Assembly (NCBI GenBank): GCA_963752915.1
Contig: CAVVZZ010000013.1
Coordinates: 558,001 to 622,000 of the forward strand
Direction: 5' to 3'
From: DATJPR01 sp963752915
GTDB lineage: Bacteria; Bacteroidota; Ignavibacteria; UBA10030; UBA6906
DNA: 64,000 bases
The position numbers were made by a program, and so were the translations under genes. The stretch's first letter is position 1. Every line of letters begins with the position of its first letter. Below are positions 1 through 8,415 of the stretch, piece by piece. The notes beneath the pieces are model-generated. The model was not told the DNA's origin. It worked only from the letters and a program-made list of their open reading frames with translations, and did no database searches.

Positions 1-2
1 CG

Positions 3-2003
3 CTGGTCATCGGGATTCTGGTTGACGATTCCATTGTCGTTCTCGAGAACATCTATCATCACCTCGAGAAAGGGGAGGGGCAGCGCGAAGCGGCCTTGAA
101 TGGAAGAAACGAAATCGGGTTTGCCGCGCTCTCGATCACGCTGGTCGACGTGGTGGTGTTCGTACCGCTTTCGGCGACCTCAGGGCTGATCGGCAACATC
201 ATGCGGGAATTCGCCCTTGTCGTCGTCGCCTCGACGCTGACCAGTCTTCTGGTATCCTTCACCGTGACACCGATGCTTGCGTCGCGGTTCTCGAAAATCG
301 AGCACATGACGCGGGGGACGCTGCTCGGCAGATTCGCGGTCTGGTTCGAATCGCAGTTCCGGCGGCTGACACAATACTACCTTCTGCTCTTGGACTGGTC
401 GTTGAAGAACCGGGGAAAGGTGGTTGCGGCGTCGGTCGCTGCCTTCATCTTTGCCCTTGCGCTGCCGCCGCTCGGGTTTATCGGCAACGAGTTCATTACG
501 CAAGCCGACCGCGGGGAGTTTACAGTAACGATCGAGAACCCACCGGGTTCGACAATCGAGTACACGAACCGCATCACCCAGCGTGTGGAATCGATCGTCT
601 CCGGGATGCCCGAGGTGAAAAAAGTGTTTACCAACGTCGGCGTCTCAAGCGAGGGGCTTCTCGGTCAGACGGCCAATAACTCGGCCGAGATCAACGTGAC
701 GCTCGTCCCGGCAGAAAACAGGAGCAGGACGACCGATCAGGTCGGGCAGGCGATCAAAAGTGCTGTGGCGGCCATTCCGGGAGCAAAGGTCAGAGTCAAT
801 CCGATCGGCATCTTTGGGACCGCAAACCAAACGCCGATCCAGATCGTCGTGGGCGGGACGGACATGGATGCCATCACCCGGTCCGCGCAGACGGTGTCCG
901 ACGTCCTGTCGAGGGTCCCGGGGACCGCGGATATCAGGTTGTCCACGGAACTCGGCAAGCCGGAAACGCGCGTGGAGATCGACCGTCAGAAGCTCGCCGA
1001 CCTGGGGCTGAACGTCAACGACGTCGGCTCGGCGCTGCGTGTCGCCCTCAGTGGAGACGATGATTCGAAGTTCCGCGACGGACCCAATGAGTATCCGATC
1101 CGCATTGAGCTGGACAAGTTCGACAGATCGAGTATCCAGGATCTCAACACACTGACGTTCATGAACAGCAGGAACGAACTGATCGAACTGCAGCAATTCG
1201 CGACAGTCTACCAGACGACGGGTCCAACGCAGCTGCAGCGGGAAGACAGGAACTCCGCCGTCACGGTGTTCTCGCAGGTGATCGGTCGTCCCAGCGGCAC
1301 CGTGGTGGCAGATTTTCGCAAGGCCATCGCGGGGAGGCTCGAACCCGGGACGTCCTTGACCTACCTCGGAGACGAGAAAAACCGTGCAGAGGGATTCGGA
1401 AGTCTCGGGCTCGCCCTGGCAGCAGCCGTCCTGTTCGTCTATATGATCATGGTGGCACTCTACGATTCTTACGTCTATCCGTTCGTCGTCCTGTTTTCGA
1501 TTCCGGTGGCGATGGTCGGCGCCATGCTCGCGCTTGCGTTGACCGGAAAATCCCTGAGCATCTTTTCCATCCTGGGAATCATCATGCTTGTGGGTCTCGT
1601 CGCCAAGAATGCGATCCTGCTGGTCGACCGGGCCAACGAAATGAAGCGGCAGGGAATGGAGACAGTTGAGGCCTTGATGGAGGCCGCAGAAAGCAGGATA
1701 CGCCCCATTTTTATGACGACGCTGGCGATGGTGATCGGAATGCTGCCCATCGCGCTCTCGGTGAGCGCTGGTGCGGAATGGAAGAGCGGACTTGCCTGGG
1801 CGCTCGTCGGAGGACTATCGAGTTCGATGCTCCTGACGCTCGTCCTTGTCCCGGTCATCTACACCAAAGTCGATGAATGGAGGGAATCCGTCCCCGCGCT
1901 GTTTGCGCGCCCGTCGGCATTTCTCCGTCGGTTTGGGGGGAAGCGTGTGATTGGGGAACCGGCAGCAATCCCTGTGGCGCGATACAGCGACAGCGGGAAG
2001 TAG
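3..2003 (+). CDS. RND-family efflux transporter permease (HAE1/AcrB-like), 3' part
   Basis: C-terminal two thirds of an inner-membrane proton-driven RND efflux pump; the 5' end lies before the window and the frame is open from base 3. The visible part starts in a transmembrane segment with the family motif LVDDSIVVLENIYHH, followed by more helices to about base 480. A periplasmic porter/docking loop follows (about bases 480-1380), then a second helix bundle (about 1390-1860) with the usual LVGLVAKNAILLVD segment. The end is a short basic tail. Such pumps normally work with a membrane-fusion protein and an outer-membrane channel, probably encoded upstream. A strong terminator follows directly. 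Family assignment is secure; the substrate cannot be inferred. Confidence 0.93.
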   Translation: MVIGILVDDSIVVLENIYHHLEKGEGQREAALNGRNEIGFAALSITLVDVVVFVPLSATSGLIGNIMREFALVVVASTLTSLLVSFTVTPMLASRFSKIEHMTRGTLLGRFAVWFESQFRRLTQYYLLLLDWSLKNRGKVVAASVAAFIFALALPPLGFIGNEFITQADRGEFTVTIENPPGSTIEYTNRITQRVESIVSGMPEVKKVFTNVGVSSEGLLGQTANNSAEINVTLVPAENRSRTTDQVGQAIKSAVAAIPGAKVRVNPIGIFGTANQTPIQIVVGGTDMDAITRSAQTVSDVLSRVPGTADIRLSTELGKPETRVEIDRQKLADLGLNVNDVGSALRVALSGDDDSKFRDGPNEYPIRIELDKFDRSSIQDLNTLTFMNSRNELIELQQFATVYQTTGPTQLQREDRNSAVTVFSQVIGRPSGTVVADFRKAIAGRLEPGTSLTYLGDEKNRAEGFGSLGLALAAAVLFVYMIMVALYDSYVYPFVVLFSIPVAMVGAMLALALTGKSLSIFSILGIIMLVGLVAKNAILLVDRANEMKRQGMETVEALMEAAESRIRPIFMTTLAMVIGMLPIALSVSAGAEWKSGLAWALVGGLSSSMLLTLVLVPVIYTKVDEWRESVPALFARPSAFLRRFGGKRVIGEPAAIPVARYSDSGK

Positions 2004-2031
2004 GGGAGGTCGAGCAGGAATGGTGAAACCA

Positions 2032-2064
2032 ACGGGCGCCGACACTATATGGCGCCCGTTTTTG
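2032..2064 (+). terminator. Rho-independent terminator after the RND pump gene
   Basis: A perfect 9-bp stem (ACGGGCGCC pairing with GGCGCCCGT) closes a loop of about 10 nt and runs into TTTTT. It sits 28 bases after the RND stop codon and just before the tail of a minus-strand gene, so it separates convergent transcription units. Confidence 0.88.
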
Positions 2065-2271
2065 TTATGAACCCTCTTGGGATTTCTTGTCATCTGCCGA
2101 CCAGGCCAGCAGAAATCCGATCCCCGCACCGTAAAGCGTGCTGATGTAGGGGTTGGAACTGATCGGGCATGTGCCGGATGCGCAGCCGACAAAGAAGTAG
2201 TAGAGAAATCCTCCTCCTGCGCCGAGGAGGGGAAAGAGAACGCGTCGGTATCTCTTGACGTGCCACTTCAT
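2065..2271 (-). CDS. DUF6132-like small membrane protein
   Basis: A 68-residue protein with a basic N-terminus and two hydrophobic segments around a conserved-looking GCASGTCPISSNP motif, which recalls the DUF6132 family of Bacteroidota (cysteine pair, then two-helix hairpin). Function is unknown. I chose the ATG at 2271 because the longer frame would run across the upstream DUF2892 gene in another frame and has no family-like residues before MKWHVKR. It lies 28 bases after that gene and is probably co-transcribed with it. Confidence 0.68.
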   Translation of the reverse strand: MKWHVKRYRRVLFPLLGAGGGFLYYFFVGCASGTCPISSNPYISTLYGAGIGFLLAWSADDKKSQEGS

Positions 2272-2299
2272 TTCTTTCAGTTCCTTCGGGTGCTGTACG

Positions 2300-2524
2300 T
2301 CAGTGACCGGCGACTTGCGGATCTTTTTTTCGTAGGCTTGAAATCCCGAGCACCATGTAGAGTGGGCAGGACGCAAAAGCGCTGGTGAGGAGCAGGACGA
2401 TTGCGACGATTCCCAGCACCCAGGCGAGCGTGCCGGAAAGCGTACCTGCAAGAAGCAGCACGGCGATGACGATGGCAGCCAGGCTGCGCAGGACTCTGTC
2501 GATAACACCCACATTCTTCTTCAT
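2300..2524 (-). CDS. DUF2892 (YgaP-type transmembrane domain) protein
   Basis: A 74-residue protein that is almost entirely two transmembrane helices. The start MKKNVGVIDRVLRSLAAI matches the DUF2892 pattern seen as the membrane domain of YgaP-type rhodaneses and as stand-alone proteins. A purine-rich ribosome site (GAGAGGA) lies just before the ATG. Partner and function are unknown; the adjacent DUF6132-like gene suggests a small two-gene membrane unit. Confidence 0.75.
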   Translation of the reverse strand: MKKNVGVIDRVLRSLAAIVIAVLLLAGTLSGTLAWVLGIVAIVLLLTSAFASCPLYMVLGISSLRKKDPQVAGH

Positions 2525-2599
2525 TGGAGTTCCTCTCTGGTTAGTCCGGGGTATTCCGGTTTGCCTTGTTGGATGCAGAGGATTGGAGGAACGGGTCTG

Positions 2600-2875
2600 C
2601 TATTTGTGAGAAACGGGGCGGCGAGTCTTCTTCCCGCGTACGTGTGACGCCTGATTGACCTGGATGATCTTCATGAGGCGCTGGTGGACGGCCGGCGGCA
2701 CGTGCTCGGTACCGGGCTCAGTCCGATAAAGGCCGACCATTTTCTTGAGGGAATCGAGATAGGACCGGCAATCGGGGCACTCCTCGATGTGGCGCCGGAT
2801 TGCCCTGCACTCGGGGGAGTCGACCGACTGATCAAGATTGTCGCAAATAAAAAGATACGCATCCTTGCATCGCAT
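2600..2875 (-). CDS. Putative zinc-finger anti-sigma factor
   Basis: A 91-residue soluble protein with an N-terminal H-x3-C-x2-C arrangement (RRHIEECPDCRSYLDSL, about residues 28-44), preceded by cysteines at about 3, 11 and 23. This is the hallmark of zinc-containing anti-sigma domains. It starts two bases after the stop of the ECF sigma gene, the classic sigma/anti-sigma operon order. It lacks a transmembrane helix, so it would be a cytoplasmic (possibly redox-sensing) anti-sigma factor. The role is inferred from motif and context. Confidence 0.8.
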   Translation of the reverse strand: MRCKDAYLFICDNLDQSVDSPECRAIRRHIEECPDCRSYLDSLKKMVGLYRTEPGTEHVPPAVHQRLMKIIQVNQASHVRGKKTRRPVSHK

Positions 2876-2877
2876 GC

Positions 2878-3495
2878 TTACTCTCCTCCCCGTGTTCTCA
2901 TATACGGATCCAGTTCGTTCCGGAGGAACGCGCGCGCCCGCCGTAGTCGCGATTTGGCTGCCTCAACCGAGAGGTTCAGGATCTTCGCCGTTTCTTCAGT
3001 CGAGTTGCCCTCGACATCGCGCAAAACAAAGACGGCCCTGTACAAATCCGGAAGTTTGCGGATGGCCTCATCCAACACCGAGCGCAACTCCTTTTTCAGC
3101 ATGAGTTCCGCCGGGGTTTCATCCCACTGCACTACCCGCCGGGCAAAGCGTCCTTCACTATCGGTCGAAGGGTTGTCAAGTTCCTCGAGAGAATCCTCGA
3201 GCGCATCCAGCTTCCGCTTCCGCCGCTTCATCAGGCAGTTGTTCGTGACGATCGTGTAGAGCCACGTACTGAACTTCGACTTCCCATCAAATGTGCGGAG
3301 CTTGCGGAAGACGTTGATAAACGTGTCCTGGAGGACTTCTTCCGCCCTTGCCGGATCCCTGCACAGCTTGAGGGAGAAGCGATAGACTGTTTCTTCGTAG
3401 CGCTTCACCAGTTCGGTGAACGCCGCATGGTCGCCATCGGCGGCCGAGCGGAGAAGCTTGTCTTCAGGAAGTGCGGAGACGTTTGGGGTCTTCAC
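2878..3495 (-). CDS. RNA polymerase ECF-type sigma factor
   Basis: A 205-residue sigma-70 family protein with region 2 at about residues 20-95 (YRFSLKLCRDPARAEEVLQDTFINVFRKL, then TWLYTIVTNNCLMKRRKRK). A short variable linker follows, then a region 4 helix-turn-helix at about 140-195 (LPDLYRAVFVLRDVEGNSTEETAKIL). It lacks regions 1 and 3, so it is an ECF factor directing polymerase to a specific regulon. The anti-sigma gene follows two bases downstream. A good promoter-like pair lies 42-72 bases upstream. The regulon cannot be read from the window. Confidence 0.94.
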   Translation of the reverse strand: MKTPNVSALPEDKLLRSAADGDHAAFTELVKRYEETVYRFSLKLCRDPARAEEVLQDTFINVFRKLRTFDGKSKFSTWLYTIVTNNCLMKRRKRKLDALEDSLEELDNPSTDSEGRFARRVVQWDETPAELMLKKELRSVLDEAIRKLPDLYRAVFVLRDVEGNSTEETAKILNLSVEAAKSRLRRARAFLRNELDPYMRTRGGE

Positions 3496-3536
3496 GGATA
3501 TGATGCTTCCAGGATAGTAAGAGAGTCAGAAGCGGT

Positions 3537-3567
3537 AAAAAATAGGCATTCTTCGTCGGTTGTGCAA
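3537..3567 (-). promoter_or_regulatory. Bacteroidetes-type promoter for the sigma/anti-sigma operon
   Basis: On the minus strand TTGCA is followed after exactly 18 bases by TATTTTTT, close to the TTG...TAnnTTTG form seen before several other genes here. It lies about 40 bases upstream of the sigma factor ATG. The match is to a consensus only. Confidence 0.55.
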
Positions 3568-3643
3568 GGGAGGCCCAAATACGCGATCCATTGATGTTAT
3601 TCCGGATGATCACTATCTTTGGATGGCTGGAAGAAGGGACCCG

Positions 3644-4921
3644 ATGGCCGAACCGGAAACGAAGACCCGCGCCGCAACTGTTCTGGGCGAGCTTTTTGCC
3701 GAGTTGACGCGTCGAAAAGGCATCAAAGATCTCCTGGATCGATCCCTCTCGGAATACGGGAAGGAGGATCTTGTCCGCAGGCTCGCAGACGATTTGGAAG
3801 ACCACCTGGCTGTTTTGGCTCCTCCGGTCGTTGTGAGAAAGCCCGCACCGCCTGTGAAGGCGGAGCCCGCTCCCTCTTTTTCTGCGCCCGAACGAACACA
3901 ACCGAAACCCGAAACACCGAAACCTCCGCCCTACGCTCCGGAGGAGGTACCGAAGTCAATCCCTGTTCTTGCACCCCTGACTACATCGCCCGGCGCGATC
4001 ACCGGTCAGCCAAAGACCGCGTTTCACGACCGCTCAGAAGGGCAAGAGGAGCTTAAAGTGCCGTCTCGTCATTTCGTTGTATCGAAGCAAACGTTCGAAG
4101 TCCCCGAGGGCGGAGCATTCTATTGTCACGGAATCTCGTGCGTGCCCCATGACGATCAGGCTTCGGCCAGGCCATTTCTCCTCGAGGAGAAAGGAATCGA
4201 CGGGCAGCGACTGGCCTTTGCCTGGGATTTCAGCAGTCTCCGATTCTACCTCAGCCTCATGCGGGAAGAGAGTGCCGCGCTGGGTCGAGGCGGGGTTTTG
4301 CTTCTCCCGAAGCAGGATTCCATCCGGCTCCGCGGGGTCCACGAATCGATCATCAACGATCTGCGGCTGCACGGTAACGTTCTCCCGTTCGAATTCGGGA
4401 GTGTCGTCAAAGGCTGGGATGAGGTTCAGCGGAAATTGGCAGGGGCCACTCCACGGGCGCGCCATGCGCTTGAGAAACTCGAGAAGACGCGGCACTGGAC
4501 CCTCGTGGTGTCCGCCCAGGATGCGCGTTTTGCCGACCTGCAGCAGAACCCGACGCTGGAAAAGCGGCGCGAGCTCGACCGACACAGGACAAGTTTTGCG
4601 TCCGCTGCGGCAGCAGGGAAACACCTGGATGTTCGTGAGCTTGAGAGAGTCCTGAACAAACAGCGAAGGATCGCCGAAGGGATTCACCGGGAACTGAGCG
4701 AGGTTGCCGACAAAACGGAGGTGCAGGTGATCGTGTCGTTGCAGAGCGGCTCGTCCGAGGGGTGGAAGCAGATTCTGCGGGCGACGTACGATATCTCACC
4801 GACCATGATTACGCGGTTTCACAGGATGGTCACAGACATTCAGTACGAACATCTCCTGCTCGAGCTGATGATCGCGCTGAACGGCGACGTACAATCGATC
4901 GCGCTGGCGGATGGGCCCTAA
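3644..4921 (+). CDS. Protein with GvpL/GvpF-like region, function unknown
   Basis: A soluble protein of about 425 residues. Residues 1-50 are charged and helical. A proline/alanine-rich linker spans about 55-120. The remaining ~300 residues contain VLPFEFGSVVKGWDEVQRKL followed by ALEKLEKTRHWTLVV, which resembles the 'LPxRFGT...L...LerL...Ew' signature of gas-vesicle GvpL/GvpF proteins. A long helical region with EDGxxR-like charges and a C-terminal domain follow. No other gvp gene is present. I chose the ATG at 3644 because AGAAGGGA lies seven bases upstream; ATGs at 3623 and 3560 are alternatives. The GvpL/F relationship is remote and by eye. Confidence 0.6.
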   Translation: MAEPETKTRAATVLGELFAELTRRKGIKDLLDRSLSEYGKEDLVRRLADDLEDHLAVLAPPVVVRKPAPPVKAEPAPSFSAPERTQPKPETPKPPPYAPEEVPKSIPVLAPLTTSPGAITGQPKTAFHDRSEGQEELKVPSRHFVVSKQTFEVPEGGAFYCHGISCVPHDDQASARPFLLEEKGIDGQRLAFAWDFSSLRFYLSLMREESAALGRGGVLLLPKQDSIRLRGVHESIINDLRLHGNVLPFEFGSVVKGWDEVQRKLAGATPRARHALEKLEKTRHWTLVVSAQDARFADLQQNPTLEKRRELDRHRTSFASAAAAGKHLDVRELERVLNKQRRIAEGIHRELSEVADKTEVQVIVSLQSGSSEGWKQILRATYDISPTMITRFHRMVTDIQYEHLLLELMIALNGDVQSIALADGP

Positions 4922-4929
4922 CCACGGCG

Positions 4930-5115
4930 TCAGGGGACTTCAGCGTCCACATCCACCACTTCGAGATCCTGGTCGATTGTCACGTGCAATTGATTCGGCC
5001 GGCAGCAGATCTGGCAGTCTTCGATGAGGTCCTGTACCGTGCCTTCTGTCGGGTCCACCGTAATCGTGTTGACCTGAAGGCAATAGGCGCACATAAATGT
5101 CGCCTCGAGTTCCAT
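4930..5115 (-). CDS. CPXCG-type cysteine-rich small protein
   Basis: A 61-residue protein with two cysteine pairs (CAYC at residues 9-12 and CQICC at 34-38) and an acidic C-terminus. The layout matches the Cys_rich_CPXCG zinc-ribbon family, although the first motif is CAYC instead of CPYC. It is probably a zinc-binding protein of unknown role. The ATG at 5115 gives the family length; the longer upstream frame has no family-like residues. It converges with the GvpL/F-like gene, the ends being eight bases apart. Confidence 0.72.
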   Translation of the reverse strand: MELEATFMCAYCLQVNTITVDPTEGTVQDLIEDCQICCRPNQLHVTIDQDLEVVDVDAEVP

Positions 5116-5191
5116 TGCGGTTCCTTTCAGCCTCCTCAGTGTAACGGTACAAACTCTTTGCCTCGCGTTCAACTCCCTCCTCCCGCCAATC

Positions 5192-5222
5192 TTTCTTCCA
5201 GGCCTGGAAAATCGTATATTTA
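5192..5222 (+). promoter_or_regulatory. Possible promoter of the heme operon
   Basis: TATATTTA at 5215-5222 fits the TAnnTTTG-type -7 element. The sequence 18 bases earlier is TTTCT, a weak -33 element. It lies about 90 bases before the hemX ATG in the only intergenic space ahead of the operon. Confidence 0.4.
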
Positions 5223-5311
5223 GGAACACGTCGCTGCCGGCGTATTTTTGGTCCGATCGTCGTTTCTGACGGCCCCGGCAGGGGAGATGCTTCCAGGAGA
5301 GGCAATTCGGC

Positions 5312-6151
5312 ATGGATGAAAGAACCATCCTGATCGTTGTTGAGACGCTTTCGGTAGTGCTTCCCGTTCTCTATGGCATCGCTGTCGTGCTGTACGGCCT
5401 CTCGTTTTTTAGACCGTCGGCAATGACCGTGCGACTGCAATCGCCGTCACTTGTCGTTCTCCTCGTCCTCCACGTCGTGTACCTTGCCTGCAGGGTCGCG
5501 GCGTTCGACCACCCCCCGATCACGAATGTCTTCGAAGTGATGACGCTTATGGCTGCGGCGATCATCACGGCGTACAAGTACATCGAATGGAGGACGGCAA
5601 CCAAAAGTACCGGCTTCTTCATTCTGCTCCTGGCGTTCGGATTCCAGTCTGCCTCGTCGATTTTTATCCGCAATGCGACCCAGATCCCCGAGTATCTCCA
5701 CAGTCTCGTTCTCGGATTTCATGTGGCGTTTGCTCTTCTCGGGTACACGGCAATCTCCCTGTCTGCCGTGTACGGGCTCCTTTACCTTCTCCTCTATCAT
5801 GAAATTAAGTCAACACGGTTCGGCGTCATCTACACCCGGCTGCCGAACCTGGAGATGCTGGAGATCATGAGTCACAAGGCGGAGGTGTTCGGGTTCGTCA
5901 GTCTGACCGTCGCCATCGGGATCGGGTTGTTATGGCTCCCCAGGGTGTTCAAGGAATTTTCCTACCTCGATCCGAAGCTCGTGGGAACGATCGGCATTTG
6001 GTTCCTGTACGCGGTCGGGTTGGCGGCGAGGCGAATGTTGGGGCTGCAGGGGAGAAAGATGATGGTTCTTTCATTGATTGCTTTCGGGTGTGTCTTCCTT
6101 TCGATGACGGTCATCAATTTGTGGCTGAGCGGCTTTCACAGTTTCCATTGA
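5312..6151 (+). CDS. hemX: HemX/CcsA-like cytochrome c assembly membrane protein
   Basis: A 279-residue integral membrane protein with about eight predicted helices, of the CcsA/HemX cytochrome c assembly superfamily. Recognisable segments include DHPPITNVFEVMTLMAA, the position of the heme-handling loop in CcsA, and a helix around FHVAFALLGYTAISLSAVYGLLYLL. It is the first gene of the heme operon, 19 bases before hemA, as in the Bacillus hemAXCDBL grouping where HemX influences glutamyl-tRNA reductase levels. It could instead act in cytochrome c maturation; sequence alone does not decide. Confidence 0.85.
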   Translation: MDERTILIVVETLSVVLPVLYGIAVVLYGLSFFRPSAMTVRLQSPSLVVLLVLHVVYLACRVAAFDHPPITNVFEVMTLMAAAIITAYKYIEWRTATKSTGFFILLLAFGFQSASSIFIRNATQIPEYLHSLVLGFHVAFALLGYTAISLSAVYGLLYLLLYHEIKSTRFGVIYTRLPNLEMLEIMSHKAEVFGFVSLTVAIGIGLLWLPRVFKEFSYLDPKLVGTIGIWFLYAVGLAARRMLGLQGRKMMVLSLIAFGCVFLSMTVINLWLSGFHSFH

Positions 6152-6170
6152 GAGGGCCGGGCCCGGGGAT

Positions 6171-7454
6171 ATGAATCTCGTTTCGATCGGCATAAGTCAT
6201 CTGACAGCCGGCGTTGAGGTGCGGGAGCGGATGTGGCTCTCCGATGACGAAATGCGCCGCGCCGTCGCGATGCTGAAAGAGCGCTTCTTCAGCGAAGTGA
6301 TGCTGGTCTCCACGTGTAACAGAACGGAAGTCTACGGTCTGAACGGGGCAGCACCGATACGGGAGCAGGATCTGAAGGAGTTCATGATCGAGTTTAAGGG
6401 CGCAGGCGATCTGGTCCGGCCTGAGCATTTCTACGGCTCGAGCGCGGAGGATGCCATCCGTCATCTGTTCAAAGTCGCGACCGGAGCGGACTCGCTGGTT
6501 ATCGGCGACATCCAGATCCTGAGCCAGGTGAAAGAGGCCTTCGGGCTTGCCCGGGAAGCAAATGCTCTCGGGCCGGTGATGAACCGGTTGATGCAGGCGA
6601 CCCTCCATGTCGCCAAACGTGCGCGAACAGAAACTGCGATCTGCGAAGGCGCGGTGTCCGTGAGCTATGCGGCTGTCGAGCTGGCGAACAAGATCTTCGC
6701 GGATCTCTCCAAGAAGTCGGCACTCCTGATCGGCGCGGGAGAAACCGGGGAACTGACGATGAAACACCTTGTCGGCAAGGGCATCGGCAAGGTGTACCTC
6801 TCCAATCGGACGAGGGAAAAGGCGGAGGCTCTCACGCGAGAACTGGGCGGAAGCGTTGTCGATTATGACAACCTGGTCGATGCCCTCCGTGTCGTGGATA
6901 TCGTCATCACCTCGGTCAACAGCCCGAGTTACGTCGTCCTTCCCCAGCACGTTCACAAAGTGATGAAGCAACGGGCAAACAACCCGCTGTTCCTGATCGA
7001 CATCGGTGTCCCGCGGAACGTCGATCCTGCGGCCCGCAAGATCGAGAACGTTTTCCTCTACGATATCGACTCGCTGAGTTCGATCGTTGACAGGAACCTG
7101 GAACACCGGAAGGCCGAGCTTCCCGCAGTTGAAGAAATCGTGCAGGAAGAGTTGGTGGAGTTCCTCCATTGGGTGGAATCCCTGGCCGTGGGACCGACGA
7201 TCCAGGAATTCCGGGCCTCGCTCGAATCGATCCGCCAGGAAGAAGTGGAGAAAAACATCAATCGTTTCAAGCCGGAAGACCGTGAACTTGTTGATCTGGT
7301 CACCCGGCGGATTGTCAATAAGATTCTTCACCTGCCGACCACTGTTCTGAAACAGGCGAGCACAGACGGCGACCAGGAATCCGTTTCACGGGTAAAGGCC
7401 CTGCGCGAACTGTTTGGCATTGGGGATGAAAGGAAAGACCACGATGCAGAGTAA
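6171..7454 (+). CDS. hemA: Glutamyl-tRNA reductase
   Basis: NADPH-dependent reduction of glutamyl-tRNA(Glu) to glutamate-1-semialdehyde, first committed step of C5-pathway tetrapyrrole synthesis. The 427-residue length is typical. The catalytic cysteine is C49 in STCNRTEVYG. A Rossmann NADPH fold begins near ALLIGAGETGELTMKHL, and the C-terminal dimerisation helix region covers about residues 310-410. It overlaps the start of hemC by 11 bases. HemL, the next enzyme in the pathway, is encoded at the end of the same operon. Confidence 0.97.
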   Translation: MNLVSIGISHLTAGVEVRERMWLSDDEMRRAVAMLKERFFSEVMLVSTCNRTEVYGLNGAAPIREQDLKEFMIEFKGAGDLVRPEHFYGSSAEDAIRHLFKVATGADSLVIGDIQILSQVKEAFGLAREANALGPVMNRLMQATLHVAKRARTETAICEGAVSVSYAAVELANKIFADLSKKSALLIGAGETGELTMKHLVGKGIGKVYLSNRTREKAEALTRELGGSVVDYDNLVDALRVVDIVITSVNSPSYVVLPQHVHKVMKQRANNPLFLIDIGVPRNVDPAARKIENVFLYDIDSLSSIVDRNLEHRKAELPAVEEIVQEELVEFLHWVESLAVGPTIQEFRASLESIRQEEVEKNINRFKPEDRELVDLVTRRIVNKILHLPTTVLKQASTDGDQESVSRVKALRELFGIGDERKDHDAE

Positions 7455-8415
7455 TCCGCTCCGCATCGGAAGCCGAGGGAGCGAGCTTGCGCTCTGGCAG
7501 GCGAACTGGGTCAGGCACGAACTCAAGCGTTTGCACCCCGGGCTTGACGTTTCGATCACGATCATCAAAACGACGGGCGACAAGGTCCTCGACGCTCCGC
7601 TTTCTCAAATCGGCGACAAGGGATTGTTCACCAAGGAAATCGAGAATGCGCTGCTTCGCCGGGAGATCGATCTGGCCGTGCACAGCCTCAAGGACCTTCC
7701 GACGGAATTGCCCGCCGGTCTCGGGCTTGGCGCGATCACTGAACGCGAGGACCCGCGCGATGTGTTCCTGCCTCACCCCTCAAACCCCGTGAGGACACTC
7801 CTCGATCAACCACAGGGTGCAAGTGTCGCCACCGGCAGTCTCCGGAGGAGATGCCAACTTCAGGCCTTGCGGCCGGATTTTCATATCGTGGACATCCGGG
7901 GGAACCTCGCAACACGGCTGCAAAAACTTGAGGAATCGGCCTGGGCGGGGATGATGCTCGCACGGGCGGGCGTGATTCGTCTCGGTTGGGAGTCTCGCAT
8001 TGGCGAGGTCATCCCGGCGGACGTTATTCTCCCAGCAGTGGGACAAGGCGCTCTCGGAATCGAGATACGGGAAGACGACCTGGGGGTGAGGGAACAGATC
8101 GCACCGCTCTCGCACGAATCGACCAGGTGGGCTGCGCTGGCAGAGCGAAGCCTGCTTCGCCGGCTTGAAGGAGGCTGCCAGATCCCGATCGGGACATACG
8201 CACGTGTTTCCGCAGGGAACGGGATCGAGACTCTTCTGATGGATGCGATGGTAGGATCGCTGGACGGCACAACCGTCATCCGCGGCCATTGTGAAGGCCC
8301 TGTTGCGGAAGCCGAAATGCTCGGACAATCGCTGGCGGAGACACTGTTGCACGGCGGCGCCGACGCGATCCTCGGTGCGATTCGCGGGACGACGACCAAT
8401 GCCCTTGACGCTTAA
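7444..8415 (+). CDS. hemC: Hydroxymethylbilane synthase (porphobilinogen deaminase)
   Basis: Polymerises four porphobilinogens to hydroxymethylbilane. The 323-residue protein shows the family start (PLRIGSRGSELALWQA), the substrate-binding LAVHSLKDLP motif at about 78-86 and EGGCQIPIG with C245, which carries the dipyrromethane cofactor. I chose the ATG at 7444, preceded by AAAGGAAAG, over the earlier in-frame ATG at 7414 inside hemA. Both ends overlap neighbours (11 bases with hemA, 17 with hemD), pointing to translational coupling. Confidence 0.97.
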   Translation: MQSNPLRIGSRGSELALWQANWVRHELKRLHPGLDVSITIIKTTGDKVLDAPLSQIGDKGLFTKEIENALLRREIDLAVHSLKDLPTELPAGLGLGAITEREDPRDVFLPHPSNPVRTLLDQPQGASVATGSLRRRCQLQALRPDFHIVDIRGNLATRLQKLEESAWAGMMLARAGVIRLGWESRIGEVIPADVILPAVGQGALGIEIREDDLGVREQIAPLSHESTRWAALAERSLLRRLEGGCQIPIGTYARVSAGNGIETLLMDAMVGSLDGTTVIRGHCEGPVAEAEMLGQSLAETLLHGGADAILGAIRGTTTNALDA

